Shown here: piece after piece, positions 21,986-33,650 of the stretch
Position numbering within the stretch: position 1 is the first letter of the stretch
Layout: each line of letters begins with the position of its first letter
From: Coniferiporia sulphurascens
Lineage: Eukaryota; Basidiomycota; Agaricomycetes; Hymenochaetales; Hymenochaetaceae
Direction: 5' to 3'
Length of the DNA: 64,000 nt
NCBI GenBank assembly: GCA_002794785.1
Contig: NBBA01000006.1
Location: 372,001 to 436,000, forward strand
Notes under the pieces: model-generated
What the model saw: only the letters and a program-made list of their open reading frames with translations
Databases searched by the model: none
What the model was told of the DNA's origin: nothing
Made by a program: the position numbers and the translations under genes

Positions 21986-24900
21986 TCATCGACCCATCTG
22001 TAATGCGCGGAATGGGTCCGACCCGCCAGCTTCGAGGCTCCTGAGCACCGCCTGTCGAACGGCGCGAAGGTAATCATGCAAACGCGCTGCACCCTCACTG
22101 AGGAAGTCCTCGTACAGACCATATCGGGAGTCCGCGACGATGTTCGTGAGGTCAAGCGCGTGTCTGAGGTTCCTGTAACGTTGTTAGGATCAAGGATACT
22201 GAGAAATCAAACTAATAAATAGAGTAGGGACGTACTCCGTGAGTCTATCCCCTGAACCAGCTAGTAAAGCGTGTAGACGAATGACGAGCTCCGGGATGTA
22301 GATTTGGCGGATACGAACGAGCGTGATGCGCCGCTGATCATCTGTAAATAAGAAAAAATAGCATTTCAAACTGAATATTAGAGATAACACAAGTGGAAAT
22401 AACAAAGGGACGCACGGTTTTTGCCCTTGGATGCCTCTTCCTCGTTGACAAGCCACTCCGTGGTAAGGAGCTCTACGATCTTCTCTCGCGTTTCATCTAA
22501 CAGAATCTATATTTATTGTCAGACTGCGTAAAGATGTAGATTCATATTAGATGGATTTACCTTGTATCCATTCAGCCAAGACTCCTTTGCACCCTTTGTC
22601 GTACGAGAGGCCTCATCGAGCTGTACTTCCGAGATCCGATCGAACAGGTCCCAAATCGCAAAGAATTGTAGATAGTGAACGAATTCCGTGCTGTGCATCC
22701 CCGCAAACTCGCCTTCCGCCGACACGAGTTTAAGTTGCGCGGGAAGTAGCGTTAAAAGCGCCCGTGCGGCCTGTACTTTCCCGCAGCCTAATAGCCCATT
22801 GGTCGAGATCCCAAACATATGAAGTAAGACAGCATGCGAGTTATAAATGCGTCAGCCCGTAAAAATAGAATACGGTGAGAGGGGCCGTACCAAGGAAGTA
22901 TCTGAAAATGGCATTCGCTTGCTCAAGCGCATCCCGATATGTTTGCTCCATGAATGTCGTCCACTCAATTGACCGGATAAGGAACCACTCCATGTCAGAC
23001 AGTGGCGTTTCACGTGCGACAACCACAGGCAGCGCAACTTTCATGCGTGGAAGAGCCTGAGGGTAGACAAACGACTCAGTTGAGGTTCACAGAATAAAGC
23101 CGACCGAATGACGAGTGCACTACGTGAAGGACATCTTTCCTTACCTCGAACGCCTTTTCAATCGTTTTCTCCGCTGCCACCTGTGCCACGCGAACCATAT
23201 CAAGTTCGTGTTTCTCCGCACGCAGGAGAGCAGCGCGACGCTCTTCGAGATCTGTGGAAAGGTCGAGGCTAGTGAGGAACATCGCATAGCGTTCAACGGC
23301 GTTTTCTCCAAGTGCACTTGCGTAAAGCGCGATATGTTCGCGCTGGCCAGCTTCCTATAATGACAGGGATGAATGTTGAAAGAGACCAGAAACGTCGGGC
23401 TATAGGCCTTCGCGTACCTCTAGCACTTGCAGATAGACCTCGAGAATAGCTTGGGTGGCATCCGTAGGCACGGGCACATCGATCATTTGAAGAAAAAGAC
23501 AAAGATGTGCAAAAAAGCGAGTGAGCGTCGGAAAGCTATTGGGAAGCTAGTTAGACTAAGGGATCCGTAAAAAAAGGAGGAATCGTGCCTCGCTTGCTCG
23601 GGGTTAAATTCGCCCGATCTGAGTCCGTTAGAAAAGTCCAATAGGAGCTTATCCGTACGGTTGAGAATAATATGGAGCTGAGAGACGTGGAAGGCGTCCG
23701 ATGCAGGAGGCCTGTTGAAGCCAGCTTTAGCAGCGATTCACTAATAATTTGGCGACCAACACACCCTTCTGCAACCCCGACACTTGCCAGCGCTTCAAGT
23801 GTGCTAACAACCTCGCGTTCCCATTCGCTCTCCTCGCGCATTTCCTCCTCAGTCTGCGCTGCCACATCCGAAGAACTAGAGGCCGCTATCCGCTCGACGG
23901 ACTCAAGGCCACCCTCCCAGAAGCCACCGCCACCACCAGCCTGCGAGAGAGCGTCGACTTGTTTTCCCTCGCAGATGATGCTGACCTGTGCCCAAAGGTG
24001 GTCGTGCCAGGTCCGACATGCAGATTTAAGCACGACGGACGATGCAGGAGACGGCGCAAGCGCAGCGTGTAGCGCACGGTCGGGCTCAGAGAGTAGAGGC
24101 TAGGCATTAAATACAGCATTGAGCAGGTCCAATAAGAGTATCCTTGAGAACAGACGCACATTTAAAGCGGCTCGTGTACAGGTTGCTTTCCAGAGTCTCC
24201 TACGTTTATTTCCTGACCAACCGTCTACAAAGTCAGCATCATCCATTACAGTTTCTTCATCTGGTTCGTTCCCTGTACAGCCTGTAAGCAAAATGGGTAA
24301 ATTAATGAATATGAAGAGTAATACCCAGTGCTCTCCATTGGAAGAGCAGGGACCCGCGTATGCTCGCCGCGCGCCATGGTCTGCGTGTTCTTCGGCATAA
24401 GTCTATTGCGTCGTCCAGCCTACCAGCTCGGACGTAGCCATACAGCGCGTGCGCAAGCGATTTTTCGTAATTCTACAGAACACGAATGAAACTAATGGTC
24501 AGATCTCAGGTAGAAGGAACACCTACCGCGTCGTCTGCAGATAGCACCTTTCCGCTGTCCTCCCTGTTCCCCGCATCTGGATCAAGCTCAGAGACGAGCG
24601 TGTCGATTTCTTTCCTATCACCCGTGCGCTGTGCCTGCTGCAGACGCAAACGCGTGAACTTCCAATAGCCAGTCGTGGCCTCTGGGGGGTGCGGTGCAGG
24701 GGCACTATCGTGCAACCATTCCCGGACGATAACAAGCTCCTTGAGGAGCGGTGAATGACACATGATCGAATGCGCGAGCGTCGCAGTCGGTGTGAATGGG
24801 TTTTCGAGTAGTAGCTCCTTGGCTGTGGGCGGGAGCGAGGGTTCGGTCTTGCGAACACTAGAGACAGACATTAGTTGTCTCAGACGCACTCTCGTATGAA

Positions 24901-25199
24901 TCACCTACGATATAAGTGTTTGTAAAAGGTCCCAAGTGTTACTTTCGAGGCGCAGCATGGTAGTGTCTTCGAGTGGGCCGTCGAACTGCATCGCAGCTTC
25001 CGAGATTTCCTCAAGCCTTTTGGGTGTCAACAGCAGGACGTTCATTATGTCGAATAAACTCGCACCTTTTTTTGCACATTTTACTGAGACGGGGCGCGAA
25101 GCCCGTCTCGGGGTCGAGCACAGCGGACAAATCATCGCGCTTCTCGTGGCAGGCTGCCAGCACCTCCGCCGAAAGCGCGTAAAATGATGTCGTATCCAT
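21986..25199 (-). CDS. NUP84: Nucleoporin Nup84/Nup107
   Basis: Scaffold subunit of the Y-shaped (Nup107-160/Nup84) nuclear pore subcomplex. I read about 14 exons. The diagnostic block is at 24340-24460, where the frame reads YEKSLAHALYGYVRAGRLDD, AIDLCRRTRRPWRAAS, IRGSLLFQW, a family signature of the helical solenoid. Further conserved helices are LTRFFAHLCLFLQMIDVPVP, EHIALYASALGENAVERYA and the C-terminal DLTNIVADSRYGLYEDFL. The start was placed at MDTTSFYALSAEV (25199); an upstream in-frame Met would add about 60 poorly conserved residues. The stop is TGA at 21986-21988. One intron (23536-23588) appears to use a GC donor. Divergently transcribed from BRF1. Confidence 0.88.
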
Positions 25200-25579
25200 A
25201 GTTTGCGAAGTACGCCTGTCGGCAGAAATATGTGAGGTTGGTGAGCGCGCTGAGCCGCGAGGCTGTTCAACAAGGCGGCTGAGCGACGCGTCGAGCGAGT
25301 GGCTGTTGACGATGACCGTACTGGGAAACGCGGCTTCGACTCGGACCCGTACGATCACCACTCGCGGGCTTACGGCCATTGAGCTTCCCTCTTGACCTCC
25401 TCCAGCAAGATATATGTTTAACACCTGCTGCTACTTCTATGCACGCTGCTTATTCTACTAATCGACATCCTACTTGACGAAACTTACAAAATCACATTCG
25501 TCTGTGTCGACTCCTGTATAAAACTTTTCCACGGCTCTCAAGTCGAGTATTTTTATTCGGATTTATTGGGTTTCATCTA
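25200..25579. promoter_or_regulatory. Divergent promoter between NUP84 and BRF1
   Basis: A 380-bp gap between start codons of two housekeeping genes read in opposite directions. It must hold both promoters. A CT-rich stretch on the plus strand near 25420-25570 precedes the BRF1 start. No defined factor site is claimed. Confidence 0.5.
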
Positions 25580-28008
25580 ATGGTGAGTACACACTGCTCA
25601 ATGCTTTATTTTTTTGCTCATTTAACTGGTTCTTAGACTGTTTGCGGGGACTGCGGCGGGACCGTGATCGAATACGATGCAGCTGCCGGCAATGGATTCT
25701 GCGTTAAATGCGGAACCGTTATCGAGGAGAATACGATTGTGTCGGAGGTTACATTCGGAGAGGCCTCGAGCGGTGCTGCGATCGTACAGGGCTCGTTCGT
25801 CGGTCAAGGTTCAAGTAAGGATGTATCTTGTGTCTTATCTGTACATCGGAATGCTCATTCTCCACAGCCCATGCTCGTATGGGAGGGCCGTACGGTAACA
25901 GGAACTCTTCGGAATCGCGGGAACAGACGATAGAAAATGGTCAGCCACGTTCTTTATACAGCATACAGTGAATACTTAAGCATATACGCATACTTAGCGA
26001 GCCGGAAGATCCGTAATGTGGCTGGGGTTTTACGTCTCTCAGAAGTTGTACAGACTGCAGCGATCCGAATGTACACACTTGCTCTTGAGCATAAGTTTAC
26101 CAAGGGACGCAAAAACATGAACGTCATCGCTGTCTGTTTGTATGTCGCATGTCGGCAGAAGGAAACGCGGAAGTATATGCTCATAGACTTCTCAGACCTT
26201 CTTCAGGTACACCACACTCTCCTCCACCCGACTTTCTAACTGACGCTAGTTACACAGGTTAACGTTTTCGAGCTCGGGCACACGTACTTGCAACTCGTGC
26301 AGACGCTCAACCTCCGGCTGCCACTCGTCGACCCATCGCACTACATCTCGCGTTTTGCCGCTCTACTGGAATTTGGAGATGAGACACCAAAGGTCGCCGC
26401 GGACGCGGTGCGGCTCGTTGCACGCTTTGACCGAGATTGGATGTCGCGAGGGCGCCGACCTGCGGGAATTTGTGGGGCCTGCCTTTTGCTTGCAGCGCGA
26501 ATGAACAACTTTCGTCGGTCCGTACAGGAGGTTGTACAGGTTGTCAAGATTGCGGACACTACTCTGAAGAAGCGTCTCGACGAGTTCAAGAGAACGCCTA
26601 GCGGAGCGCTCACACTAGCTGACTTCCGTACAGTATGGCTTGAAGACGAGATGGACCCGCCCGCATATACGAAGGGTAAAGAAAAGGAAGCGAGACATAG
26701 GGAAAAGGAGATGGGAGATGGGTCAGAAGAAGAGGATCTAGGCGAAGAAATTGAGGGTCTTATTGAGAAGCGGGGCAAGAAGAGGAAAAAGAAAAAGGAG
26801 AAAAAGAGGAAACGTAACAATGAAGACATCTCCGAGGAGGATAGGGACACTTCTTCCAGTCCCATAGTCTCTAAAAGCACCAGCACCCCAGACACGCGCC
26901 AACCGATTGACCCTCAGCTCCTTAACGAGGGCATTTTAGCAAATACATCGGACATTCCGCTCTTCCTTCCGGACGCGGACCCTGCATCTCCTGCGTCACC
27001 GGAGCCGGAGCCGAGTCCTACTTTGCGTCCTGACGAATCACCTGTGGGTAATGATGCCCCTGTAGATGCTCTCAAGATTGCAGAGCCATCACCGCTTGAA
27101 GCGACTGCGGATACAGTACTCACAGAAGAGGTGAACGATTTTTTGCGAAATCAGCAGGGCAACCTACTGGCCGTTGCTCTTGAGGAAGCGGAGCAGCGAC
27201 GGTTATCAGGTTTTACGGGGGACGACGAGCTGCTCGGTCTTGACGAGAAAGAATTGGACGCGTTCATCCTATCCGAAGAGGAGGTAAAAATTAAGGAGCG
27301 TGTTTGGGTGGAAATAAACAAAGACTATCTGGAAGCACTAGCTGGTAAACATTATTACCTATGACTTGCTTAGTGGTATCGCTAAATGGTTACGGTTTAG
27401 CAAAGGAAGCTTTAAGGGATGGCGCGGCGCCAGTCAAGGGTCGAAAGGTTCGTACCCCACTTCGGCCATTTTTCTAAAGCGGTTTTCCATTTTATAAATG
27501 CTTAAATTAAAATCATTTACAGCGTCGCAAAACAAACAACAAGCCGCGTGACGCATCAACGCCGAGTGGGAGCACGGCAGCCGAGTCGGTGCGCAACCTG
27601 ATCAAGAAGAGCGCGAAGTACAGTCGACGTATCAACTACGATGCTCTCAAGAACCTGTTCGACAGTGACGCGAGCGGCGCGTTGGCTGATAGTACGAACG
27701 TGCTTGCGCCTTCGGAGGTTGACCTTGACGCCAAGGAGGACGACATGTATACCATTGACGATAAAAGCGACGGCGAAGGCATGAGCGTTGTCGTCGAAGA
27801 GAGCGGGGGTGGCATAGGCATGCCTGGACCACAACGGAGTGCCGACGGTTCGGGTGGCAGATCTCCCGTTGATCGCAAAGCTGGCGTGGAGTCTGCCGCT
27901 GACGATGATGCAGATGCGGATGCGGACGGGGATGGAGAGGAGGTCGAACTCAGTGACAAAGGGGAAGACGACTACGGCTGGGATGAAGGTTACGAGCAAG
28001 AAGTATAA
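25580..28008 (+). CDS. BRF1: TFIIIB subunit Brf1
   Basis: TFIIB-related factor that recruits RNA polymerase III to tRNA and 5S genes. Seven exons: 25580-25582, 25637-25814, 25868-25939, 25998-26206, 26258-27344, 27401-27447 and 27523-28008, giving 693 aa in phase. The first exon is only the ATG, followed directly by GTGAGT. Domains: an N-terminal zinc ribbon (CGDCGG and FCVKCGTV), two cyclin-like repeats (IRNVAGVLRLSEVVQTAAIR, VIAVCLYVACRQKETRKYML; then GICGACLLLAARMNNFRRSV), a basic Lys/Arg run near residue 350, an acidic region, and the Brf1 homology block (INYDALKNLF) that contacts TBP in yeast. The acidic C-terminal tail is usual for fungi. Confidence 0.93.
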
Positions 28009-28556
28009 ACGTTAACTCAACGATTGAACGCAAGGGAAAACGACAGTGTAGTATTGTGTTGTAGCCTTCAGAGCCTGTTGTAATTCTTATATCCATGTCT
28101 CTCATATATATTACGATTAGTGTAGCCTTGGGCAAATTTCACTTTTTTTCGTTATCTGTATCGAAAGCACTTGTACATCTTAGATAGCAATGGCCTGAGT
28201 CTCGTGCACCGCCGAAGTTATAAATCGACGTATTGATCGGGATGTTTGTAGATGCCCGACCACCTAAAGGCCCAATGAAATCTCCTTAGGACCGCGTAGA
28301 TTATCGTACTTTATATCTGCGTCAATGGACCTAGAGTATTTGATTGTCTGAGTCTAATCTTCGAGAATCATCCACCGAATTTTCTATTGTGAGGTCTCAG
28401 TGTTAACGAGTTGCAGAAGCGCCAGCGGGGTATTCTAGTAAGCGCTAAACGAAAGGCAAACGCAGACCACCGGTAAACAATAGCAGGTCCTTAATTTATC
28501 TTCCCCCACCTTCGACCAGAAAATGCAGCGCCTAGTAATGTTTCTTGTTTGCAACC
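28009..28556. other. Intergenic BRF1-RAM1
   Basis: 3' flank of BRF1 and promoter of RAM1, both on the plus strand. No other feature is recognised. Confidence 0.4.
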
Positions 28557-30278
28557 ATGTCCTTCAAACCATCTAGCACCGACTTGTTCCCAACGCCGAC
28601 GTCAACGGAGCAGTCGTGGACCGAGACCGTGCTCTCAAAGCACCGGCCAGCACCTCATCTACCTAAGCCCACACTTCAGAAGACTGCACATCTTCAATGG
28701 CTTGTCCGCAACTTCAGCCAGGGGTTTCCTGCGCGTTTCATCAGCCAGGACGCAAGCCAACCGTGGCTGGTATTCTGGACGGTCCAGAGCTTTTACTTGC
28801 TGGGCGTGGCGATTGACCCGCAGAACAAGCAGAGGAGTATAGACACGATTATGGCGTGCCAGCACCCGGACGGTGGCTTCGGCGGTGGTCCAGGACAGTT
28901 TCCTCATCTCTTGCCTACTTATGCGGCCGTCAGTGCTCTTGCCGCAGTAGGTCGACCTGGACCAGACGGCGGCTGGGACCAAATTGATCGGTGTGTCTGT
29001 TGTCTATGAGGATCTGTTATATTGGTCTGACAGTTACAAGCGAGAAGCTGTATGCGTTCTTCCTCTCCCTCAAGCAGCCAGATGGCTCCTTTCTAGTTGC
29101 TCGTGACTCCGAGGTCGACGTGCGCGGCATCTACTGCCTCCTCTGCGTCGCGACTATGCTCAACCTCCTCACCCCCGAGCTCGTTTCTGGAACTGCGCGT
29201 TTCCTTTCTTCGTTGCAGACATACGAAGGTGGCTTCGCAAGCGCAAGCCACCCGTATTTCTCAGCGGTCCCGAGCGCAGAGACGCTGCTTCCCTCGCCTC
29301 GGCCTGCGCTTGGAGAGGCGCACGGCGGGTATACATACTGCGCACTCGCGAGCTGGGTTCTGCTCCGCCCTTTTACGGGGGCAGACTCTAGTGCAAAGGA
29401 ACTCCCGCCGACGATAAACGTCAACCGTCTTGCACGTTGGCTCGCGCATATGCAGGGGACAGAGGCCGAGCTTGGAGGCTTCAAAGGCCGAACGAACAAG
29501 CTTGTCGACGCTTGCTACTCGTGGTGGGTTGCTGGGTGCTTCCCTTTGCTGACTGCACTCGGGGTGGGTAGTTTCCAGCCCGCTCCGCCACTACCTCCGC
29601 CGACACAAGACAATGGTGAGGCTGGGGACGATGACGACGATGGACAGTGGTCAGATATCGATGGTAAGAATGCCTTTGATATCTTGTGTTAAGTTGTATC
29701 ATGAGTTCTCGCAGATGAACTTTACAACCGTATCGGCTTGCAAGAATACGTTCTCTACGCTGCGCAGTCTCCAACGGGTGGCTTGCGCGACAAACCCCCA
29801 AAGTACGCCGCTCGCTCCATCAACCTAGACTACTAGCTTATTTTAGAGCAGGCCAGCAGATGCATATCACACGCTATACACACTCTCAGGGCTGTCCACC
29901 GCTCAACACCGCGTCGTGCTGTCTCATGACCTGCGCGACGAGTACATTAAGGAATGGAAGTCACACAGCGGTACGCTGCCCCTCGTATTGGCCTGATAGG
30001 CCAGGGTACTGATTTTCTGGCCAATAAGCTGATGTGAGTATCGACGAGATGCACAAAGTCGCATATGCCGAGGCGCGTGCGTGGAAGGAGGAGGAGGCGT
30101 CAGTGTACGTCGGTGGGGCGGGGGATCGACTCGTAAGTAATTCTCCCTTACCCCCCTTTCTCTCTCCCAGTAATTTCGGGTCATACTGATGGGTCATAAG
30201 AACGCAACGCACCCGGTTTTTAACCTTACGATGACGCATGTCCGAGATATCCTGGTGTATTTCTACAAGCAAGGATAA
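28557..30278 (+). CDS. RAM1: Protein farnesyltransferase beta subunit
   Basis: Catalytic beta subunit that attaches farnesyl to CaaX proteins such as Ras and mating pheromones. Six exons, 28557-28990, 29041-29663, 29715-29802, 29852-29970, 30029-30132 and 30201-30278, give 481 aa in phase. The start has CAACC before ATG. The alpha-alpha barrel repeats with GGF/GG turns are visible: HPDGGFGGGPGQ, YEGGFASASH, GGYTYCALASW, LGGFKGRTNKLVDACYSWW (zinc-ligand region, Asp and Cys), and GGLRDKPPK with DAYHTLYTLSGLS (third zinc ligand His). An Asp/Glu-rich insertion lies near residue 345, a variable loop in fungi. The end, NATHPVFNLTMTHV, is the typical C-terminus. Confidence 0.93.
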
Positions 30279-30949
30279 GATGGGCAATATACCCTCACGT
30301 TGGAGGTCTGGTTTTCTTCTTTCCTTTGCTGTAGATATTCGATCCTTTAGGCAAGTCAATGCCAAACTCACAAAGAGTTCCCCTTGAAACGATTGCAGCA
30401 GGCGCAGCTTGCATGAATCCAGGGGCAAGTTTTGTACGAAACCAAGAATTGTTGACTTATTTCCGAATAAACTGTATGTGAAGATTAATGGACATAACTC
30501 CAGTGCTCTAAAAGCGCTCGCGAACTCGCACGCGAGTTGGGTTGAGTCTACGGCTCTTTAGGCAAACAGAACCGCTGCAGTGGCACTTCTTAAAAACCTA
30601 CTGGGAAATATGTAACGATGTTCACGGATCGCACGGCGACATACGGTGCTCCTGGACCAAAATAATGCATTAGGACGATACATGGTACATGAGGTTTATT
30701 TCGGTGAATAGGGATGCTCAAAGTAAAAGTAGAGCGTCACCTACCCTCGGCTACCATATTAGGAGTTTCACTTCCTCACATAATTTGCTGGTTACTCAGC
30801 AAGTGTGTCATCACGCGTTTGTAACAGCCACTTTAGGCGCGAGATTAAGTAATAGCTTTATTCCTTATGTGGTGAGAGAGAGAGAGAGATGGATTTATTG
30901 TGCATGTCATTCTAATAAGAAAAGTGCATGGCTGCAGGCTGTGCCCAAA
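30279..30949. other. Intergenic between RAM1 and the transposon island
   Basis: 3' flank of RAM1, then sequence with a short GA repeat near 30870-30890. No gene is supported. Confidence 0.4.
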
Positions 30950-31150
30950 TCCCTATACTACCCTACTAGCCCATCACCTACTGGCTACTAGACTGTCAGA
31001 GCCCTGGAGAGGTTGGTCGTTTGTTCTTTGGATTAGGGGAGGAAGGCAGGTCCCTATACTACTTAGACCCTATGCCCTGTGCTACTAGCTACTAGACTTA
31101 TCAGAGCCTCACTAAGGAGGATGGTCGTTGGGTTTGGGTTGGGAAAGGGA
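30950..31150 (+). repeat. Diverged tandem duplication, about 101-bp unit
   Basis: Two head-to-tail copies, 30950-31050 and 31051-31150, both starting TCCCTATACTAC and sharing CTACTAGACT, TCAGAGCC and GGTCGTT words. Moderately diverged and noncoding. The first LTR of the island inserted at the end of copy two. Confidence 0.6.
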
Positions 31151-31152
31151 AT

Positions 31153-31714
31153 TGTTACAATTTTCCTTTACTCCTCCCTTACTGTGCTAACTCACTTCCT
31201 CTTCATCATCATCAGTCAGTGCAACTCCCCCATTTCTCTGCCTTACTCATCCTTATTCGCCTTGCACCATAAGATGCCATGATGACGCCACTATTGCACC
31301 ATCATGACGTGCTTTGCTTACTGATCACTGTACTTGTATTACCAAGGCCTTCCTTGAGTTTCCATGACCTTCCGTAGTCTGGTAAACACACCTAACCAAG
31401 TCGCTACAGTAGCAAACACATAGAGTAGCATATAAGCATGTAACTTCAGTAGCACAAGCCCTAAGCTTGTGCTCTTTGTTCATACAAGCCCATTATCTGC
31501 TACCACCAGTCTACTGTGTGCCAGTGTGCCACAAGTCGCTTCGTCATAACCCAACTACTCCTCAGAAGCCCACCGCGTCCACATCACTGATCAAGAAGCC
31601 CCATCGACGATCACCCTTGACTTACAACATCTAGGAAGCCCTGTTGCCGTAACCACCAGTCCCAACGATCAGGAAGCCCCAACGTCGATCACCGTGTAAC
31701 TGTTGAGCTTAACA
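31153..31714 (+). mobile_element. Solo LTR of the gypsy family, plus orientation
   Basis: 562 bp from TGTTACAATTTT to GAGCTTAACA, the same ends as the LTRs of the full element at 31740-39934. Flanked by a perfect 5-bp duplication GGAAT (31148-31152 and 31715-31719), so it is an independent insertion reduced by LTR-LTR recombination. The full element inserted 25 bp downstream. Confidence 0.92.
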
Positions 31715-31739
31715 GGAATGTCACACAGGGGAGGGAAGG

Positions 31740-32299
31740 TGTTACAATTTTCCTTTACTTTCCCCTTACTGCACTGACTCACTTCCTCTTCGTCATCATC
31801 AGTCAGTGCAACCCCCCCATTTCTCTACCTTACTCATCTTTATTCACCTCACACCATAAGACGCCATGATGACGTCTCATTGCACCATCATGACGTGCTT
31901 TGCTTACTGATCACCATACTTGTATTACCAAGGCCTTCCTTGAGTTTCCATGACCTTCCATAGTCTGGTAAAACACACCCAACCAAGTTGCTACAGTAGC
32001 AAACACATAGAGTAGCATATAAGCATGTAACTTCTGTAGCACAAGCCCTAAGCTTGTGCTCTTTGTTCATACAAGCCCATTATCTGCTACCACCAGTCTA
32101 CTGTGCGCCTACTTGGCCATTAGTCGCTTTGTCATAACCCGACTCCGTTAAGAAGCATACTGTATCACATCGTTGATCAGGAAGCCCCACTGACGATCAC
32201 CTTCGACTTACGACATCTAGGAAGCCCTGTTGCTGTACTACTAGCCCTGATGATCAGGAAGCCCTGACATCGATCCTCGTGTAACTGTTGAGCTTAACA
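31740..32299 (+). repeat. 5' LTR of the gypsy element
   Basis: 560 bp, TG to CA, ending GAGCTTAACA. The 3' third carries several copies of an AGGAAGCCC word separated by GACGATC-like spacers. Contains the predicted promoter and RNA start (see 32016-32060). Confidence 0.93.
32016..32060 (+). promoter_or_regulatory. TATA box and predicted RNA start of the gypsy element
   Basis: CATATAAG at 32016-32023 lies about 32 nt before AAGCTTGTGCT (32050-32060). That spacing fits a TATA-driven start at or near 32050. The same TATA-like word is present in the 3' LTR. The assignment is supported by the exact complement of this 11-mer just after the LTR (32302-32312). Confidence 0.6.
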
Positions 32300-32301
32300 C
32301 T

Positions 32302-32312
32302 AGCACAAGCTT
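32302..32312 (+). other. Putative self-priming primer-binding site
   Basis: AGCACAAGCTT begins two bases after the 5' LTR end, where a primer-binding site must lie. It is the exact reverse complement of the predicted first 11 nt of the element RNA (32050-32060). Tf1/sushi elements of the chromovirus branch prime reverse transcription from their own RNA 5' end with an 11-nt complement. I did not recognise a match to a tRNA 3' end. Confidence 0.65.
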
Positions 32313-32616
32313 TCCCAAAAATTTTTGCTGACGTATCCAACGTCCAAGCACCAACCCTCTGCCCAACCTGTCGAAACTAGCCATCCCACAGCCCGTCTAT
32401 TCCCTTGTTGGAGGAACCTGGGACCACGACCTCAAGTGCTTTAAGAAAAAGCAAAACAACTCAAATGAGTACGACTATTACTCGTGGTTAGAAAATACCA
32501 ATGGAGACTTTCAGTGGTTCAAAGCTAACAACGCTGAAGATGCACGTCTAACCTTCGCACAAAATGTACCCAACTACCGAAATATCTTCCCGAAAACTCA
32601 GACACCACCACCCCAA

Positions 32617-33612
32617 ATGTCGACACCAGTACCTAAGGAGATCAACCTTGCTCGCCCCAACCCTTTTGATGGAGACTGCAAGTACGCGTGCAGGTTTCTG
32701 TCCAGCTGCGAGGTGTACCTCCATATCAACCGACACATATACACAACCGACGAGTTGAAAGTTAACTTCGTCCTCTCCTATATGCAGACAGGGACTGCAG
32801 GAGATTGGGCCATCAACCACGAAACGCTCGCATCTGCCATTGCCAAAGACCCCAATGGCAAGACCCTCAACACCCTCGTCGGATACAGCACGTGGGGCGA
32901 TTTCAAATGCAACTTCCGCAACACGTTCATCACCACTGATGATGTTGCCAAAGCCTCTCAGGAGATCATGATGCTCCAACAAATGGGATCTGCAGATGAC
33001 TACAACAGTCGTTTTCAGTCTCTCATAACTCGAGCAGGCATGTCTGGGGACAACAACCTCATTCCCATATACAAGAAAGGTCTAAGGCATGGCCTCCTAG
33101 CACGCGTTTTGGCAAGCGCCAAGACACCTACCACCATCAAGGAATGGTACTGCGAAGCCTCCAAACAGGACGCAGTCTACCAGCGACTCAAGGCCCTCTG
33201 TGGCCTGGGACAAACTCCCACTAAACAAGAGAACCGTTTCCGTAACCTCAGGAGCAACCAACAACACCGTCTATACCAGCCCAACCAGTGCGCTACACAG
33301 GGAACCACCACCAACCACCCACCATGTCTCTCTGAGGAAGAACATGCCAAATGCATGCACGAAGGATGTTGCCTTGCCTGTAGAGAGAAAGGCCACAACG
33401 CGCATGACTGCACTAAGTACCAACAGGGACCTAGCCAACAACACACAGTTCGCACCATCGATAATGTGTTCCCAATCATCGAGACACCTGAACCTGTACC
33501 GGAAAACCATACTCCCGAGAATATTGCAGCAAGCATACGCAACTTACTCAACCAGTTCGATGAGACAAAGAAGGATGAGATCTTTGACATCCTAGACAAA
33601 CAGGGTTTTTAA
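32617..33612 (+). CDS. gag: Gag of the gypsy element
   Basis: 331 aa from the ATG at 32617. Capsid-like helical region (residues about 20-190, with YSTWGDFKCNFRNTF and QQMGSADDYNSRFQSLITRA) and one CCHC zinc knuckle, CLACREKGHNAHDC (C-X2-C-X4-H-X4-C), near residue 250. The frame is open upstream to about 32332 with natural-looking protein (SWLENTNGDFQWFKANNAED) but no ATG, so the original start may be mutated or non-AUG. Stop TAA is at 33610. The pol frame starts 39 nt later in another frame, so pol is expressed separately or by reinitiation. Confidence 0.88.
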   Translation: MSTPVPKEINLARPNPFDGDCKYACRFLSSCEVYLHINRHIYTTDELKVNFVLSYMQTGTAGDWAINHETLASAIAKDPNGKTLNTLVGYSTWGDFKCNFRNTFITTDDVAKASQEIMMLQQMGSADDYNSRFQSLITRAGMSGDNNLIPIYKKGLRHGLLARVLASAKTPTTIKEWYCEASKQDAVYQRLKALCGLGQTPTKQENRFRNLRSNQQHRLYQPNQCATQGTTTNHPPCLSEEEHAKCMHEGCCLACREKGHNAHDCTKYQQGPSQQHTVRTIDNVFPIIETPEPVPENHTPENIAASIRNLLNQFDETKKDEIFDILDKQGF

Positions 33613-33650
33613 AGAGGAAGCTTAGACAGACGTTAAGTCTTCCTGTTACC

